DNA of 64,000 nucleotides from Olivibacter jilunii (GCF_900607235.1 NZ_LR027853.1:255428-319427); one strand, 5' to 3'. Positions 1-10,020 are shown, numbered from the stretch's first letter. Made by a program: numbers and translations. Notes: generated by a model not told the origin, from the letters alone.

Positions 1-478
1 CACGACTTTCTACTTTCGTAATCTGCTGAGGGGGGACATTCTCCAGTGCACGCCATAGTTTTATTGTATTTTTCAAATCGGCAACTTTGGCTGAGTCTAA
101 AAAAGTGCTATAAGAAGCAAGGATTTGCTCGCCCACTTTTGCCGCTTTGCGATACGCATTCAATTTAACGAAATTGTCCATCTGTACGTTTAATAATGGA
201 GGTGCAGTCTGCGGTGTCAGTTCACTTTTATGGTATTTTAGTAGACTTTCAATTTTTTTCGCAGATTGTGTACATCGGTTTGAAGCATTGTCAATAAATG
301 CTCCGTAATATAGGCTATTGAGTTCAGAAAGCGTGTCCTTTTGTTGTCTGTAGCTTGCTTCTAGTTTTAAAAAGTCTTTCTCCTGAAGAAATTTTTCAAG
401 AACTGACGTTCCCGTCTGTTGAGCGAGTGCATAGTTACTAAGGGAGAGAAAAAAAATTGAGAGCCATTGTATTTTCAT
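1..478 (-). CDS. Secreted retropepsin-like protein, N-terminal part (partial)
   Basis: Read on the minus strand from an ATG at 478; the gene runs off the left edge, so only about 159 codons are visible. The first 20 residues (MKIQWLSIFFLSLS...) form a signal peptide with likely cleavage around ALA-QQ. What follows is alpha-helical, with a TPR-like pattern (LNSLYYGAFIDNASN, KAAKVGEQILASYS) ending in IKLWRALENVPPQQ. I recall this N-terminal pattern from Bacteroidota aspartyl-protease (retropepsin-like) proteins, where the protease domain lies further downstream; the catalytic part is outside the window, so the family call is an inference. It diverges from the TonB receptor at 762, with about 280 bases between them in which no clear promoter is seen. 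Confidence 0.55.
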   Translation of the reverse strand, partial: MKIQWLSIFFLSLSNYALAQQTGTSVLEKFLQEKDFLKLEASYRQQKDTLSELNSLYYGAFIDNASNRCTQSAKKIESLLKYHKSELTPQTAPPLLNVQMDNFVKLNAYRKAAKVGEQILASYSTFLDSAKVADLKNTIKLWRALENVPPQQITKVESR

Positions 479-761
479 TGCCTTGAATCGATGTTTTGAA
501 CTAATTGCCTTAAGACGTAGAAATACCCTAAAAGGTTGCATAACTCGCTAATTTTTCTGATACGAATTAGCTGAAAGTAAGAGGTTATCGGTTGAGAAAC
601 TAGGCAGCGGATCCTGCTGAGTGCTTGAGGGGTTATACTGATGTAAACAGCCAAAAGAGCTGACTCGTCTAAATCGCGCTGATGATTTGTTAATATAAAA
701 GCATTAAAGAATTAACACAGAGAGAATAGTTTTGTCGAATACTATATCGCAAAAAATTGAG

Positions 762-3700
762 ATGAAACAGCTAATTCTTCTACTATTTATTTTTTTAATT
801 GCTAAACAGCCGATCTTTTCACAGACTACGCAAGCCTCTATCGCCGGAAAAGTCAGTGACGAAACCGATCAACCCATAGCGGGTGCCTCGGTTCAGGTGC
901 GAAATGAATCAACCGGATTTACGACAAAAACGTCTACCAGCACGAGCGGTGATTTCAATTTTAAAGAACTGCCACTGGGAGGACCCTATACGGTACGTGT
1001 ACAATTTATAGGTTATGGCGAGCAAATCCGTACAGGGTATACCCTCAATCAGGGAGATGTGGTTCGTATTAGTGTAAAGATGGCTGAATCTTCCCAAAAC
1101 TTAGATGCGGTAGAAATAACTGCTGCCACCGGTTTGAAGGATAAGATTGAGAATCTTGGAGCGGCAACCGCGGTTAGTGCTAAGGATGTGACCCGCTTGC
1201 CGGTTAATGGGAGGAATTTTACTTCCCTTACCGATTTATCGCCCTTGGCAAGTGGAGGAAGCATCGCCGGGCAATTGGGCTCATCAACCAACTTTACAAT
1301 TGATGGGATGAATTCGAAGAATCCCACCTCGGCGGGATCTACAACCAGTCGAAGCGGTGCACCCTTTTCAATTTCCATTGAAGCGGTACGCGAATTTAAA
1401 GTTGTGACCAATCAATATGATGTTACATTGGGGCGCGCTGGAGGTGGTACTATCAGCGCTGTAACCAAAGCTGGTACGAATACACTGAGTGGTAGTGCCT
1501 GGAATTACATGCGTGCCGACTGGTTATCGAGTCCTTATGACATCCGTGGCAATAAACGCAATGATGATTTTTCTACTTATCAATATGGTTTTACCTTGGG
1601 AGGGCCCATTGTTAAAGATAAGGTTCACTTCTTTGTAGCTTGGGATCATCAGCGGGACGCAAGACCTTTAATTATTGCAGATATCAATTCCCCTACAGAT
1701 GAAAGACGTTTTAATGTTACACAATCGACATTGGATGAATTTGTCGAAATCGGTCGTTCAAAATACGGTTTAGGTGCTGGTCCACAATACGGTTCTTTCG
1801 GAAAAAAAAGAGGATCCGACGCTGTTTTTGCCCGTATTGATTGGCAGTTGAATGATCGTAACTTATTAACAATCCGTGATAACTATACCAACGACCGAAA
1901 TAAATTAGGTTTAGCCGATAACACGCGAATTAATTTGTATGAGTCTTATGGAGATGATAAGAATATTGATAATAGCTTTTTGGCTACTTTACGTACAACA
2001 CTAAGTCCTCGGCTCACCAATGAACTGAAAGTGCAACACTTATATACCTATCAAAAAAGTAGTCCGGGTAGTCAATTACCGGAAGCCAATATTCCACGTG
2101 CTATTGTTGAAAACGTGGCTTCCCAGGTTGGCGAAGACAACTTGTTCACCAACATTCAATTAGGTGGCCATCGCTTTGCGCAAGAAGGGTTTACAAATAA
2201 TGTGATTCAATTGATCGATAACATTTATTATAATACCGATAAAATCAATTATACATTTGGCGTCGACTTGATGTATACGCATGCCAAATCATTATATGGT
2301 AGTGAGGTGAATGGACGTTTCCAATTTAGGCCAACAGCGGCAACGGAGACTACCCCCGGAGCTACGGCTTTAGAGAACTTTAATAATCTCGCTCCTTATG
2401 CGTTCTACCGTGAAGTCCCTTTGGTAGCAGACCCAACTGTTGTTGGAAAGATTTTTAATGCAGGTATATACGGACAAATGCAAACAAAGTTAGCCACAGG
2501 TCTGGAAATGATGGCCGGTTTGCGTGTGGATTACGGGCATTATCCAAAATCACCTTTAAACCAGGAATTATACGATGCCTTAGGCGTACGTACCGATCAT
2601 AAGTTGAAATCTTTTGTAATACAGCCACGCTTCCAGTTTACCTGGGATGTTAATGAGGAACATAGGGATTATATTCGCCTAGGAGCAGGTGTCTTTGCTT
2701 CGGATATCAATAATTACATGACCATTAATAATTTAACATTTGATGGTCGACATTTTGCTACGGTGGATGTAAGGGATGCTTCTATATTAAGGCCCGATTT
2801 CATTGCCTATAGAAATGACCCGTCTACTATTCCGACTTATGCAGACTACCAGGTGCCAACCATTAATACCTATTCGTCGGATGCTAAAATTCCAATTGTT
2901 TACAAGGGGAACATCTCTTACACCCGTTTTATCACCGATAAACTGAAAGTAGGTGTGACAGGTTATGCTACATTAGGAAGAAACAACTATATGTATGTAG
3001 ATCGCAATATGGTAGCTGATCCGTTTTTTCGCTTAAGTAACGAAGATAACCGTGGCGTGTATGTACCGGCGAGGGCCATCGTTAATGGAGCTGCCGATTG
3101 GAAAGCCGGGCGAATTAGTGATCGCTTTGGCCGCGTGCTCGAATTGAATAGCGAAGGGAAAGTAAATCAATTTGCGGTGGTGGTTGACGGTACCTATCAA
3201 TACTTTAAAGATGGAGAGATATCGGTAAGCTATACATGGAATGACACCAAGGATAATACATCTTATAATGGAAATGTGGCAAATTCAGCGACCTTATCCC
3301 TTCCGGTGAAAGATGATCCGCGTGATCTTAGCGTGATGAGTTATTCGAACAGTCAGTTTAGGCATAAGGTGGTTTTCTATGGTACCTCACCTAGTTTCCA
3401 TGGTTTCAATATCGGCATTCGTTATTCCGGTGTTGCAGGTACCCGCTACAGTCTTCTGGCTGGTGGTAATACCAATGGTGACTTTGTTACCAATGACAAT
3501 GACTTAGCGTTCGTTTTCGATCGGAACGACCCGAGCACTGCCGAACAGATACGTACGGGTTTACAAGCTTTATTGGATAATCCGGAAGCAAGCCAAAGTT
3601 TAAAGGATTATATCAACAAGTATTCGGGTAAAATTGCAGAGAGAAATGGCGGTGTTAATGGGTTCTATGGAGTGATTGATTTAAGGGTAACAAAAAAGTT

Positions 3701-3932
3701 TATGCTCTACAAAACACACTCGTTGGAATTATCATGTGATATTTTTAATGTCGCTAATCTGTTTAAAAAGACTTGGGGAGCAAACGAATCTTTAGGAAAT
3801 CAAGCTTTGTATGCCTTGACTGGTTTTGATGCAGCAACGCAACAGTATAACTACCGTGTAAACAATACAGGCATTGTGAATCCTTCAGGAAATCCTTACC
3901 AATTCCAATTAGGTGTACGTTATGGATTTTAA
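762..3932 (+). CDS. TonB-dependent receptor, Oar-like, with carboxypeptidase-regulatory N-terminal domain
   Basis: Outer-membrane receptor of about 1056 residues. An upstream TTG at 732 keeps the frame open, but the ATG at 762 starts a normal signal peptide (MKQLILLLFIFLIAK, cleavage near FSQ-TT), so I use it. Order: signal peptide; a carboxypeptidase-regulatory-like beta-sandwich (IAGKVSDETDQPIAGASVQV); a plug with VNGRNFTSLTDLSP and TSRSGAPFSISIEAVREFKV; then a long beta-barrel ending in an aromatic residue (QLGVRYGF), as outer-membrane barrels do. The plug-barrel layout is that of Oar/TonB receptors. No SusD-like gene follows, and the substrate cannot be told. The gene ends before a strong terminator at 4026 and looks monocistronic. 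Confidence 0.88.
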   Translation: MKQLILLLFIFLIAKQPIFSQTTQASIAGKVSDETDQPIAGASVQVRNESTGFTTKTSTSTSGDFNFKELPLGGPYTVRVQFIGYGEQIRTGYTLNQGDVVRISVKMAESSQNLDAVEITAATGLKDKIENLGAATAVSAKDVTRLPVNGRNFTSLTDLSPLASGGSIAGQLGSSTNFTIDGMNSKNPTSAGSTTSRSGAPFSISIEAVREFKVVTNQYDVTLGRAGGGTISAVTKAGTNTLSGSAWNYMRADWLSSPYDIRGNKRNDDFSTYQYGFTLGGPIVKDKVHFFVAWDHQRDARPLIIADINSPTDERRFNVTQSTLDEFVEIGRSKYGLGAGPQYGSFGKKRGSDAVFARIDWQLNDRNLLTIRDNYTNDRNKLGLADNTRINLYESYGDDKNIDNSFLATLRTTLSPRLTNELKVQHLYTYQKSSPGSQLPEANIPRAIVENVASQVGEDNLFTNIQLGGHRFAQEGFTNNVIQLIDNIYYNTDKINYTFGVDLMYTHAKSLYGSEVNGRFQFRPTAATETTPGATALENFNNLAPYAFYREVPLVADPTVVGKIFNAGIYGQMQTKLATGLEMMAGLRVDYGHYPKSPLNQELYDALGVRTDHKLKSFVIQPRFQFTWDVNEEHRDYIRLGAGVFASDINNYMTINNLTFDGRHFATVDVRDASILRPDFIAYRNDPSTIPTYADYQVPTINTYSSDAKIPIVYKGNISYTRFITDKLKVGVTGYATLGRNNYMYVDRNMVADPFFRLSNEDNRGVYVPARAIVNGAADWKAGRISDRFGRVLELNSEGKVNQFAVVVDGTYQYFKDGEISVSYTWNDTKDNTSYNGNVANSATLSLPVKDDPRDLSVMSYSNSQFRHKVVFYGTSPSFHGFNIGIRYSGVAGTRYSLLAGGNTNGDFVTNDNDLAFVFDRNDPSTAEQIRTGLQALLDNPEASQSLKDYINKYSGKIAERNGGVNGFYGVIDLRVTKKFMLYKTHSLELSCDIFNVANLFKKTWGANESLGNQALYALTGFDAATQQYNYRVNNTGIVNPSGNPYQFQLGVRYGF

Positions 3933-4025
3933 TTGCAAATACAAATATTAAGAAGCTTTTATGGCCGATCGAGCCCATAGTTATAATGAGGGTCCGATTG
4001 GTCAAATCCCTATACATTTTACAGA

Positions 4026-4054
4026 AGCCACACTATAAAGTGATGGCTTTTTTT
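4026..4054 (+). terminator. Intrinsic terminator after the TonB receptor
   Basis: Stem AAGCCACACT / AGTGATGGCTT (one bulged A) with an ATAA loop, followed by a T-run. It separates the receptor from pnp. Confidence 0.8.
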
Positions 4055-4057
4055 ATT

Positions 4058-4065
4058 TACCTTTG
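4058..4065 (+). promoter_or_regulatory. -7 promoter box of pnp
   Basis: TACCTTTG is an exact match to the Bacteroidota -7 consensus TAnnTTTG, placed just after a terminator and before pnp. No TTTG is seen at the -33 distance. Expected transcription start is near 4069-4072. Confidence 0.6.
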
Positions 4066-4138
4066 TGGCAAAATAAGAGTCTAATAATTAAAAATGGATG
4101 CGTTTTTTAAGACGACCAACGCATCACTGAACGAAAAC

Positions 4139-6292
4139 ATGAGTTATAACGCAATTAAAAAAACATTCGATATTGGCGATGGCCGTCAGATCGAAATTGA
4201 AACCGGTAAATTAGCGAAACAGGCTGACGGTTCCGTTGTGGTTAAGATGGGGAACACCATGCTTTTAGCCACCGTGGTATCCGCTCAAGAAGCAAAACCA
4301 GGAACTGATTTTCTACCTCTATCTGTTGATTATCAAGAAAAATATGCGGCAACCGGTCGCATTCCCGGCGGATTTTTGCGAAGAGAAGCACGCTTATCCG
4401 ACTATGAAATTTTAATTTCACGCTTGGTTGACCGAGCGCTGCGCCCTTTATTCCCTGATGATTATCATGCAGATACACAGGTTATGATAACACTGATATC
4501 AGCTGATAAAGATATTATGCCGGATGCATTAGCGGGATTAGCGGCATCCGCAGCTTTAGCTGTTTCCGATATTCCTTTTAACGGACCCATTTCGGAAGTC
4601 CGCGTAGCAAAAATTGACGGTAAATTCGTAATTAATCCATTATTAAGTGACTTGGAGAGAGCTACGCTTGAATTTATTGTTGCAGGTTCGGCCAACGATA
4701 TTGTGATGGTAGAAGGCGAGGCTAAGGAGATTTCCGAAGAAGAAATGGTGGAAGCCATTGCTTTTGCCCATGAGGCTATTAAAGTGCAGGTACAAGCACA
4801 ACTCGAATTGGCAGAAATGGTTGGTAAACTTGAGAAAAGGGTTTACAACCACGAACCTAGTAACCTGGAATTAAAAGAACGTGTTTACGCAGCTACTTAC
4901 GACAGTGTGTATGCCGTTGCTAAATCCGGTTTGTCTAAAAAAGAGCGATCAGCCAAATTTGCTGACATTGCAGAGGCTTTTGCCCTTACATTGGGCGAAG
5001 ATGTGGATGAAGAAACCGTATTCTTAGCAAAGAAATATTTCCATGACGTACAATATGATGCTGTGCGAAACCTCATTCTTAATGAAGGTATACGGCTCGA
5101 CGGACGTGATGTGCGTACCGTGAGACCTATTTGGAGTGAAGTCGATTATTTACCTGCCGCACACGGATCGGCAATTTTCACCCGGGGTGAAACGCAGTCG
5201 CTTACTTCAGTCACACTAGGGGCGAAGGAAGATGAGCAAATGATCGATGGTGCATTTATTAACGGCTATAGCCGATTTATCCTACACTATAATTTCCCTG
5301 GTTTCTCCACCGGTGAAGTGAGACCAAATCGTGGCCCGGGTCGTAGAGAGGTTGGACATGGTAACTTGGCGATGCGTTCATTAAAACAAGTGCTGCCTAG
5401 TCAAGAGGAAAATCCTTATACGATACGAGTTGTTTCTGATATTTTGGAATCCAATGGTTCGTCCTCTATGGCTACCGTTTGCGCCGGAACATTGGCACTT
5501 ATGGATGCAGGTGTAAAAATCACAGCGCCTGTATCAGGAATCGCGATGGGACTTATTACGGATGAAAAAACAGGTAAGTATGCGGTATTAAGTGATATTC
5601 TTGGTGATGAGGATCATTTGGGAGATATGGACTTTAAAGTCACTGGAACTAGCAAAGGTATCGTTGCTTGTCAAATGGACTTGAAAATCAATGGGCTGAA
5701 ATGGGAGGTTCTAAAAGAAGCACTATATCAAGCTAAGGAGTCACGTTTACATATCTTAAACGAGATGCTCAAAACGATCGAAGCTCCTCGTGAAGATTTT
5801 AAACCACACGCTCCGCGCATTGTGAGCTTAACAATTGATAAAGAGTTTATTGGTGCTATTATCGGCCCCGGAGGCAAAATCATCCAGGAAATGCAAAGGG
5901 AAACCGGTACTACCATTTCGATCGAGGAGATTGAAGGTAAGGGCATCGTACAAGTCTTTGCAGACAATAAAACTTCTATCGATGACGCTGTTAGGCGCAT
6001 TAAAGCGATTGCAGCAAAACCGGAAGTAGGCGATGTTTACGAAGGCAAAGTGAAATCTATTATGCCTTTCGGTGCCTTTGTCGAAATCTTACCGGGTAAA
6101 GATGGATTGTTGCACATTTCTGAGATCGATTGGAAACGTTATGAAACCATGGAAGGAATTTTTCAAGTCGGTGAAATTGTTAAGGTTAAACTGTTAGATA
6201 TCGATAAACAAGGTAAATTGAAGCTTTCCAGAAAAGCACTTTTGCCTCGTCCCGAAAAAAAGCAGGAACCGGAAAATAAACAAGAACAATAG
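4139..6292 (+). CDS. pnp: Polyribonucleotide nucleotidyltransferase (PNPase)
   Basis: Phosphorolytic 3'-5' exoribonuclease of RNA decay, cytoplasmic, normally a trimer. Two RNase PH-like domains are visible (first: [18 protein letters not shown] and [19 protein letters not shown]; second: [13 protein letters not shown] and [14 protein letters not shown]), then a KH domain ([17 protein letters not shown]) and an S1 domain ([20 protein letters not shown]), with a charged tail. In-frame ATGs exist at 4094 and 4139; family members start with a short MxxNxIKKxFDxGDG stretch, so 4139 (717 residues) is preferred, but 4094 also lies downstream of the promoter. Monocistronic between two terminators. 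Confidence 0.96.
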   Translation: MSYNAIKKTFDIGDGRQIEIETGKLAKQADGSVVVKMGNTMLLATVVSAQEAKPGTDFLPLSVDYQEKYAATGRIPGGFLRREARLSDYEILISRLVDRALRPLFPDDYHADTQVMITLISADKDIMPDALAGLAASAALAVSDIPFNGPISEVRVAKIDGKFVINPLLSDLERATLEFIVAGSANDIVMVEGEAKEISEEEMVEAIAFAHEAIKVQVQAQLELAEMVGKLEKRVYNHEPSNLELKERVYAATYDSVYAVAKSGLSKKERSAKFADIAEAFALTLGEDVDEETVFLAKKYFHDVQYDAVRNLILNEGIRLDGRDVRTVRPIWSEVDYLPAAHGSAIFTRGETQSLTSVTLGAKEDEQMIDGAFINGYSRFILHYNFPGFSTGEVRPNRGPGRREVGHGNLAMRSLKQVLPSQEENPYTIRVVSDILESNGSSSMATVCAGTLALMDAGVKITAPVSGIAMGLITDEKTGKYAVLSDILGDEDHLGDMDFKVTGTSKGIVACQMDLKINGLKWEVLKEALYQAKESRLHILNEMLKTIEAPREDFKPHAPRIVSLTIDKEFIGAIIGPGGKIIQEMQRETGTTISIEEIEGKGIVQVFADNKTSIDDAVRRIKAIAAKPEVGDVYEGKVKSIMPFGAFVEILPGKDGLLHISEIDWKRYETMEGIFQVGEIVKVKLLDIDKQGKLKLSRKALLPRPEKKQEPENKQEQ

Positions 6293-6303
6293 TTAAATAC
6301 TAG

Positions 6304-6349
6304 AAGCCATTGCTTTCTTTGCGTTTGAGCATTTAGCAATGGCTTTTGC
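6304..6349 (+). terminator. Terminator after pnp
   Basis: Perfect 11-bp stem AAGCCATTGCT / AGCAATGGCTT with a 20-base loop and a TTTT start of tail, directly behind the pnp stop. Confidence 0.75.
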
Positions 6350-6387
6350 TTTTCTACCGTTTTGGTCCTTCACAAAAGATTTTACCA

Positions 6388-7059
6388 ATGAAACATTTAG
6401 TAGCTCCTTCAATTTTGTCTGCCGATTTTGCTAATCTTCAACGCGATATTGAAATGCTCAATAAAAGCGACGCTGATTGGATCCATGTAGATATTATGGA
6501 TGGTGTATTTGTTCCCAATATTTCTTTTGGGTTTCCTGTTGTAAAAGCCGTAAAGCAACACGCCCTTAAACCTTTGGATGTGCATTTGATGATCGTAGAT
6601 CCGGATCGTTACTTAAACGAATTTAAGGAGGCTGGCGCGAACAACATTTCCGTTCATTTTGAAGCCTGTATCCATTTGCATCGCACTATACAAAAGATTA
6701 AAGAATTGGGATGTCGGGCAGGGGTAGCGATTAATCCTCACACACCGATCGCCCAATTGAGCGATATTGTTGAAGATATTGATTTAGTCTGTATGATGTC
6801 CGTGAACCCGGGTTTCGGGGGGCAAAAATTTATAGAGAGCACCTACCGGCGCATTCGCGAATTGCGTTTGCTTGCTCAGGATAGAAATCCAAATCTGTTA
6901 ATAGAAATTGATGGCGGTGTAAACCATCAAAATTCGTTATCTTTATTGCAAGCGGGGGCCAATGTATTGGTGGCTGGTAATACTGTTTTTGGCGCAGATG
7001 ATCAAATGGCGTCCATAAAACAACTTAAAGACGTGTCGATAACAAGAAAAGCCGTTTAA
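6388..7059 (+). CDS. rpe: Ribulose-phosphate 3-epimerase
   Basis: Interconverts ribulose 5-phosphate and xylulose 5-phosphate in the pentose phosphate pathway. TIM-barrel protein of 223 residues. Visible motifs: APSILSADFANL at the first strand, VDIMDGVFVPNISFG (metal and substrate site), LDVHLMIVDP, VNPGFGGQKFI (phosphate loop) and IDGGVN plus AGNTVFG near the C-terminus. The reading frame is open from 6346, but the ATG at 6388 matches the family's start (MKHLVAPSILSADF). It stands alone between the pnp terminator and its own terminator at 7076. Confidence 0.96.
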   Translation: MKHLVAPSILSADFANLQRDIEMLNKSDADWIHVDIMDGVFVPNISFGFPVVKAVKQHALKPLDVHLMIVDPDRYLNEFKEAGANNISVHFEACIHLHRTIQKIKELGCRAGVAINPHTPIAQLSDIVEDIDLVCMMSVNPGFGGQKFIESTYRRIRELRLLAQDRNPNLLIEIDGGVNHQNSLSLLQAGANVLVAGNTVFGADDQMASIKQLKDVSITRKAV

Positions 7060-7075
7060 AGACAATACAAAATGT

Positions 7076-7100
7076 AAAGGGGGCCGATGGCCCCTTTTTA
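7076..7100 (+). terminator. Terminator after rpe
   Basis: GC-rich hairpin AAAGGGGGCC-gat-GGCCCCTTTTT with a single bulged G, followed by a T-run. Confidence 0.85.
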
Positions 7101-7189
7101 GTTTTTGGATAAAATACAGAATTTAATTTTGTTATCTATTTAAGCCAACGAAAAGATTGTCATTATTTTGACAATAAAACCTCAAAAAC

Positions 7190-7221
7190 TTTGAATTTTT
7201 TTTATAAAAAGTTTACATTTG
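7190..7221 (+). promoter_or_regulatory. Promoter of serC
   Basis: TTTG at 7190-7193, exactly 20 bases, then TACATTTG at 7214-7221: a full match to the Bacteroidota -33/-7 consensus. Expected start near 7225-7228, giving a 5' leader of about 185 bases before serC. Confidence 0.75.
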
Positions 7222-7290
7222 CCAAACATAGATGAATTCGTTTATATGCAGTATCTACTGCATTGACATGTAAAATGAATCTGTTTAATT

Positions 7291-7357
7291 CTCCTCTGCC
7301 ATTGAAGGCATTTTTATAGAGGAATAAAATGATTTATTGCTATACCAGTATAAAAAG
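7291..7357 (+). promoter_or_regulatory. Leader RNA element of serC, also found before trpB
   Basis: In the serC leader, CCTCT (7293) pairs with AGAGG, enclosing CCATTG, a small TGCC/GGCA stem and TTTTTATAGAGGA; about 20 bases on follows CAGTATAAAAAG (7346-7357). The same blocks in the same order occur before trpB at 19479-19527. The base after CCTCT is G here and A there, and both can pair with the U before AGAGG. Reading frames across the two copies differ, so conservation is at RNA or DNA level, not peptide level. A regulatory role is inferred. Confidence 0.5.
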
Positions 7358-7413
7358 CTATTTTAAGTGAAATTGTTAATTAATGCTCATTTTTTAAATC
7401 TATAGAAAGAATA

Positions 7414-8481
7414 ATGAAACACAATTTTGGTGCGGGGCCATGCATACTTCCTTCAGAGGTCTTCCAAGAAGCTTCTCAAGCAATAATTGATTTTAATAAT
7501 TCCGGTTTATCCATTTTAGAAATTTCCCATCGTTCCAAAGCCTTTGAAGCCGTTATAGAAGAAACTGAGGCGTTAGTAAAGGATTTATTATCTGTCCCCG
7601 ATGGGTATTCGGTGTTGTTTTTGCAGGGGGGGGCTAGCCAACAGTTCGCAATGGTGCCGATGAATTTACTTCCTCAAAATGGAAAAGCAGCTTATTTAGA
7701 CTCAGGAACCTGGGCGTCAAAAGCTTATAAAGAAGCTCAGAAATTCGGAGCTATTGAGGTGGTCGCTTCGTCCAAAGATGCGAATTATACCTACATTCCT
7801 AAGGAGTATACGATACCGGCGGATGCGGCTTATTTTCATTATACTTCTAATAATACAATTTATGGAACTGAGCTCTTCGAAGCACCACAGTCGCCTATTC
7901 CATTAGTCTGTGACATGTCGTCCGATATCTTAAGTCGTAAGATTAACGTTGCTGATTACGGACTCATTTATGCAGGGGCACAGAAGAATATGGGGCCTGC
8001 GGGAGTGACGCTCGTTATTGTTAAAAACGATATTTTAGGAAAAACCGGTAGGGATATCCCATCAATATTTGATTATCGTAAACATGCGGAAGCCGGATCT
8101 ATGTATAATACACCGCCGGTTTATGCTATTTATGTCTCCTTATTAAATCTCCGTTGGCTGAAGGCGAAGGGGGGTATAGAGGAAATCGAACGTGAGAATA
8201 TTATCAAAGCAAGAACATTGTACGATGAAATCGATCGTAATCCATTGTTTAAGGGAACAGCCAAGCTAGAAGATCGCTCAAGAATGAATGTTACTTTTGT
8301 TATGGAAAACGCTGAACTGGAAAAATCATTCCTTGCCCTAACGGAAGAGCGCGGGTTAGTCGGGCTGAAAGGACATAGAAGCGTAGGTGGTTTCCGGGCA
8401 TCTATTTACAACGCGCTTACTATTACTAGTATTAATACACTAGTTGATTTGATGCAAGAGTTTGCTGAGAAAAATGCTTAG
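7414..8481 (+). CDS. serC: Phosphoserine aminotransferase
   Basis: PLP-dependent transaminase that turns 3-phosphohydroxypyruvate into phosphoserine with glutamate; it can also serve the pyridoxal phosphate route. 355 residues, the normal length. Visible: N-terminal [32 protein letters not shown] (cofactor phosphate region), [10 protein letters not shown], and the PLP lysine in [15 protein letters not shown]; the C-terminus carries [12 protein letters not shown] (substrate arginine). It is followed 155 bases later by serA, the preceding pathway step. Its long leader with a conserved element suggests post-initiation control. Confidence 0.96.
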   Translation: MKHNFGAGPCILPSEVFQEASQAIIDFNNSGLSILEISHRSKAFEAVIEETEALVKDLLSVPDGYSVLFLQGGASQQFAMVPMNLLPQNGKAAYLDSGTWASKAYKEAQKFGAIEVVASSKDANYTYIPKEYTIPADAAYFHYTSNNTIYGTELFEAPQSPIPLVCDMSSDILSRKINVADYGLIYAGAQKNMGPAGVTLVIVKNDILGKTGRDIPSIFDYRKHAEAGSMYNTPPVYAIYVSLLNLRWLKAKGGIEEIERENIIKARTLYDEIDRNPLFKGTAKLEDRSRMNVTFVMENAELEKSFLALTEERGLVGLKGHRSVGGFRASIYNALTITSINTLVDLMQEFAEKNA

Positions 8482-8636
8482 TGAACATAACTGCCCGAAT
8501 TAATGATGAATGGCATATAGATAAAGGTTTTGATAAAATTGCTGCCAAATTCTTTATGCTATGTTTAAATTATTTCCTTGTTTGTCAACATGGACAGCAG
8601 GAGTTTTATGAATTTTTATAGATAGAATATCATAGT

Positions 8637-9584
8637 ATGAAACTATTAGCAAACGACGGTATAGATCCACTAGGAAAGGAATTGTTAGAAAAAGCTGGAT
8701 TTACTGTTGATACTAACCATATCCCTCAGGATGAGTTAGCTGTGAAATTACAGGCTTATGATGCCATAACGGTTAGAAGTGCAACCAAAGTCAGAAAGGA
8801 TTTAATCGACGCTTGCCCAAATCTAAGATTGATTGGTAGGGGGGGTGTAGGCATGGATAATATTGATGTCGAATATGCAAAATCAAAAGGGATTGCCGTT
8901 GTCAATACTCCTGCAGCGTCTTCACAATCAGTAGCGGAGCTTGTCTTCGCACATCTTTATAATGGTGTTCGATTTCTGTATGATGCTAATCGCAAAATGC
9001 CTGTAGAAGGAGATACGAATTTTGCCGGATTAAAAAAGGCTTATGGAAAGGGGGTTGAACTGAAGGGGAAAACGCTAGGTGTAATTGGTTTTGGCCGTAT
9101 TGGTCAGGAAACTGCAAAAGTAGCACTGGGCGTTGGTATGAATGTTATTGCCAGTGATTTTGTGGCTATACCCAAGGCGTTAACTTTAACGTTATCAGGT
9201 GGTATTTCTGTTGATGTGCCGGTAAAACAGGTAAGTACTGATGAACTGATCAAACAAGCAGATTTTATTAGCTTGCATGTGCCTTTCTTAGATAAGCCGG
9301 TTTTAGGTACAGCTGAATTTGCCCTGATGAAAAATGGGGTAGGTATTGTTAATGCCTCTAGAGGTGGTACGATTGATGAATTAGCTTTAATCGAAGCATT
9401 GAATAATGGGACGGTTTCGTTTGCAGGTCTTGACGTTTTTGATAGCGAGCCGACGCCAAGCAAAGAAATACTTACTCATCCAAGAGTATCGCTAACACCT
9501 CATATTGGTGCTGCAACAAACGAGGCGCAAGAAAGAATCGGAGAAGAATTGGCCAATATCATAATTGGATATTTTAAAGGGTAG
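8637..9584 (+). CDS. serA: D-3-phosphoglycerate dehydrogenase, short form
   Basis: First step of serine synthesis: oxidises 3-phosphoglycerate with NAD. 315 residues, so the catalytic core only; no C-terminal ACT domain, hence no obvious serine feedback domain. Visible: GRGGVGMDNID, the NAD-binding GVIGFGRIGQE at about residue 148, catalytic Arg in NASRGGTIDE (about 241), Glu in DSEPTP (about 270) and His in PHIGAAT (about 288). It sits behind serC; the 155-base gap contains TTTTTATAGA and AGTATGAAA, a faint echo of the serC/trpB leader element. Another 2-hydroxyacid dehydrogenase is possible, but the pairing with serC supports serA. Confidence 0.9.
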   Translation: MKLLANDGIDPLGKELLEKAGFTVDTNHIPQDELAVKLQAYDAITVRSATKVRKDLIDACPNLRLIGRGGVGMDNIDVEYAKSKGIAVVNTPAASSQSVAELVFAHLYNGVRFLYDANRKMPVEGDTNFAGLKKAYGKGVELKGKTLGVIGFGRIGQETAKVALGVGMNVIASDFVAIPKALTLTLSGGISVDVPVKQVSTDELIKQADFISLHVPFLDKPVLGTAEFALMKNGVGIVNASRGGTIDELALIEALNNGTVSFAGLDVFDSEPTPSKEILTHPRVSLTPHIGAATNEAQERIGEELANIIIGYFKG

Positions 9585-9614
9585 TTTAAACAACCATTCA
9601 TTCTTAATTATGAG

Positions 9615-9644
9615 AAGGGAAACTAAAAACGTTTCCCTTTTTTT
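9615..9644 (+). terminator. Terminator after serA
   Basis: Perfect 9-bp stem AAGGGAAAC / GTTTCCCTT with loop TAAAAAC and a long T-run. Confidence 0.9.
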
Positions 9645-9663
9645 GTTTGAAGCCTTCCTTCCA

Positions 9664-10020
9664 GGATTACCTCGCTTTGCTCGGTGATCCCCAGGAGGAG
9701 GGCTTCAAAGCAACATCAACGACTCTCTGCGTTCGTCACATTTTGTTGTTAATAGGCTTTTGTTTAAGCAAGCTCACAAAAGGGATTACCTCGCTTTGCT
9801 CGGTGATCCCCGGGAGGGGGGCTTCAAAGCAACATCAACGACTCACTGCGTTCGTCACACTTTGTTGTTAATAGGCTTTTGTTTGAGCAAGCTCACAAAA
9901 GGGATTACCTCGCTTTGCTCGGTGATCCCCGGGGGGGCTTCAAAGCAACATCAACGACTCACTGCGTTCGTCACACTTTGTTGTTAATAGGCTTTTGTTT
10001 GAGCAAGCTCACAAAAGCCT
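9664..10020. repeat. Three 119-bp tandem repeats beside tRNA-Ser
   Basis: Units start with GGATTACCTCGC at 9664, 9783 and 9902, a constant 119-base period, and differ at only a few positions (mainly the G-rich stretch after GATCCCC and single T/C or A/G changes). Each unit holds an imperfect dyad (GGGATTACC ... GGTGATCCC) and TTTGTTGTTAATAGGC. Open frames of 61-75 codons cross the units, but they are by-products of the repetition and not genes. The array lies directly 3' of tRNA-Ser, which is on the other strand. Confidence 0.9.

Noticed and set aside
7190-7413. Known riboswitch (SAM, glycine, TPP) in the serC leader
   Set aside because: None of the consensus cores of these classes was found in the leader.
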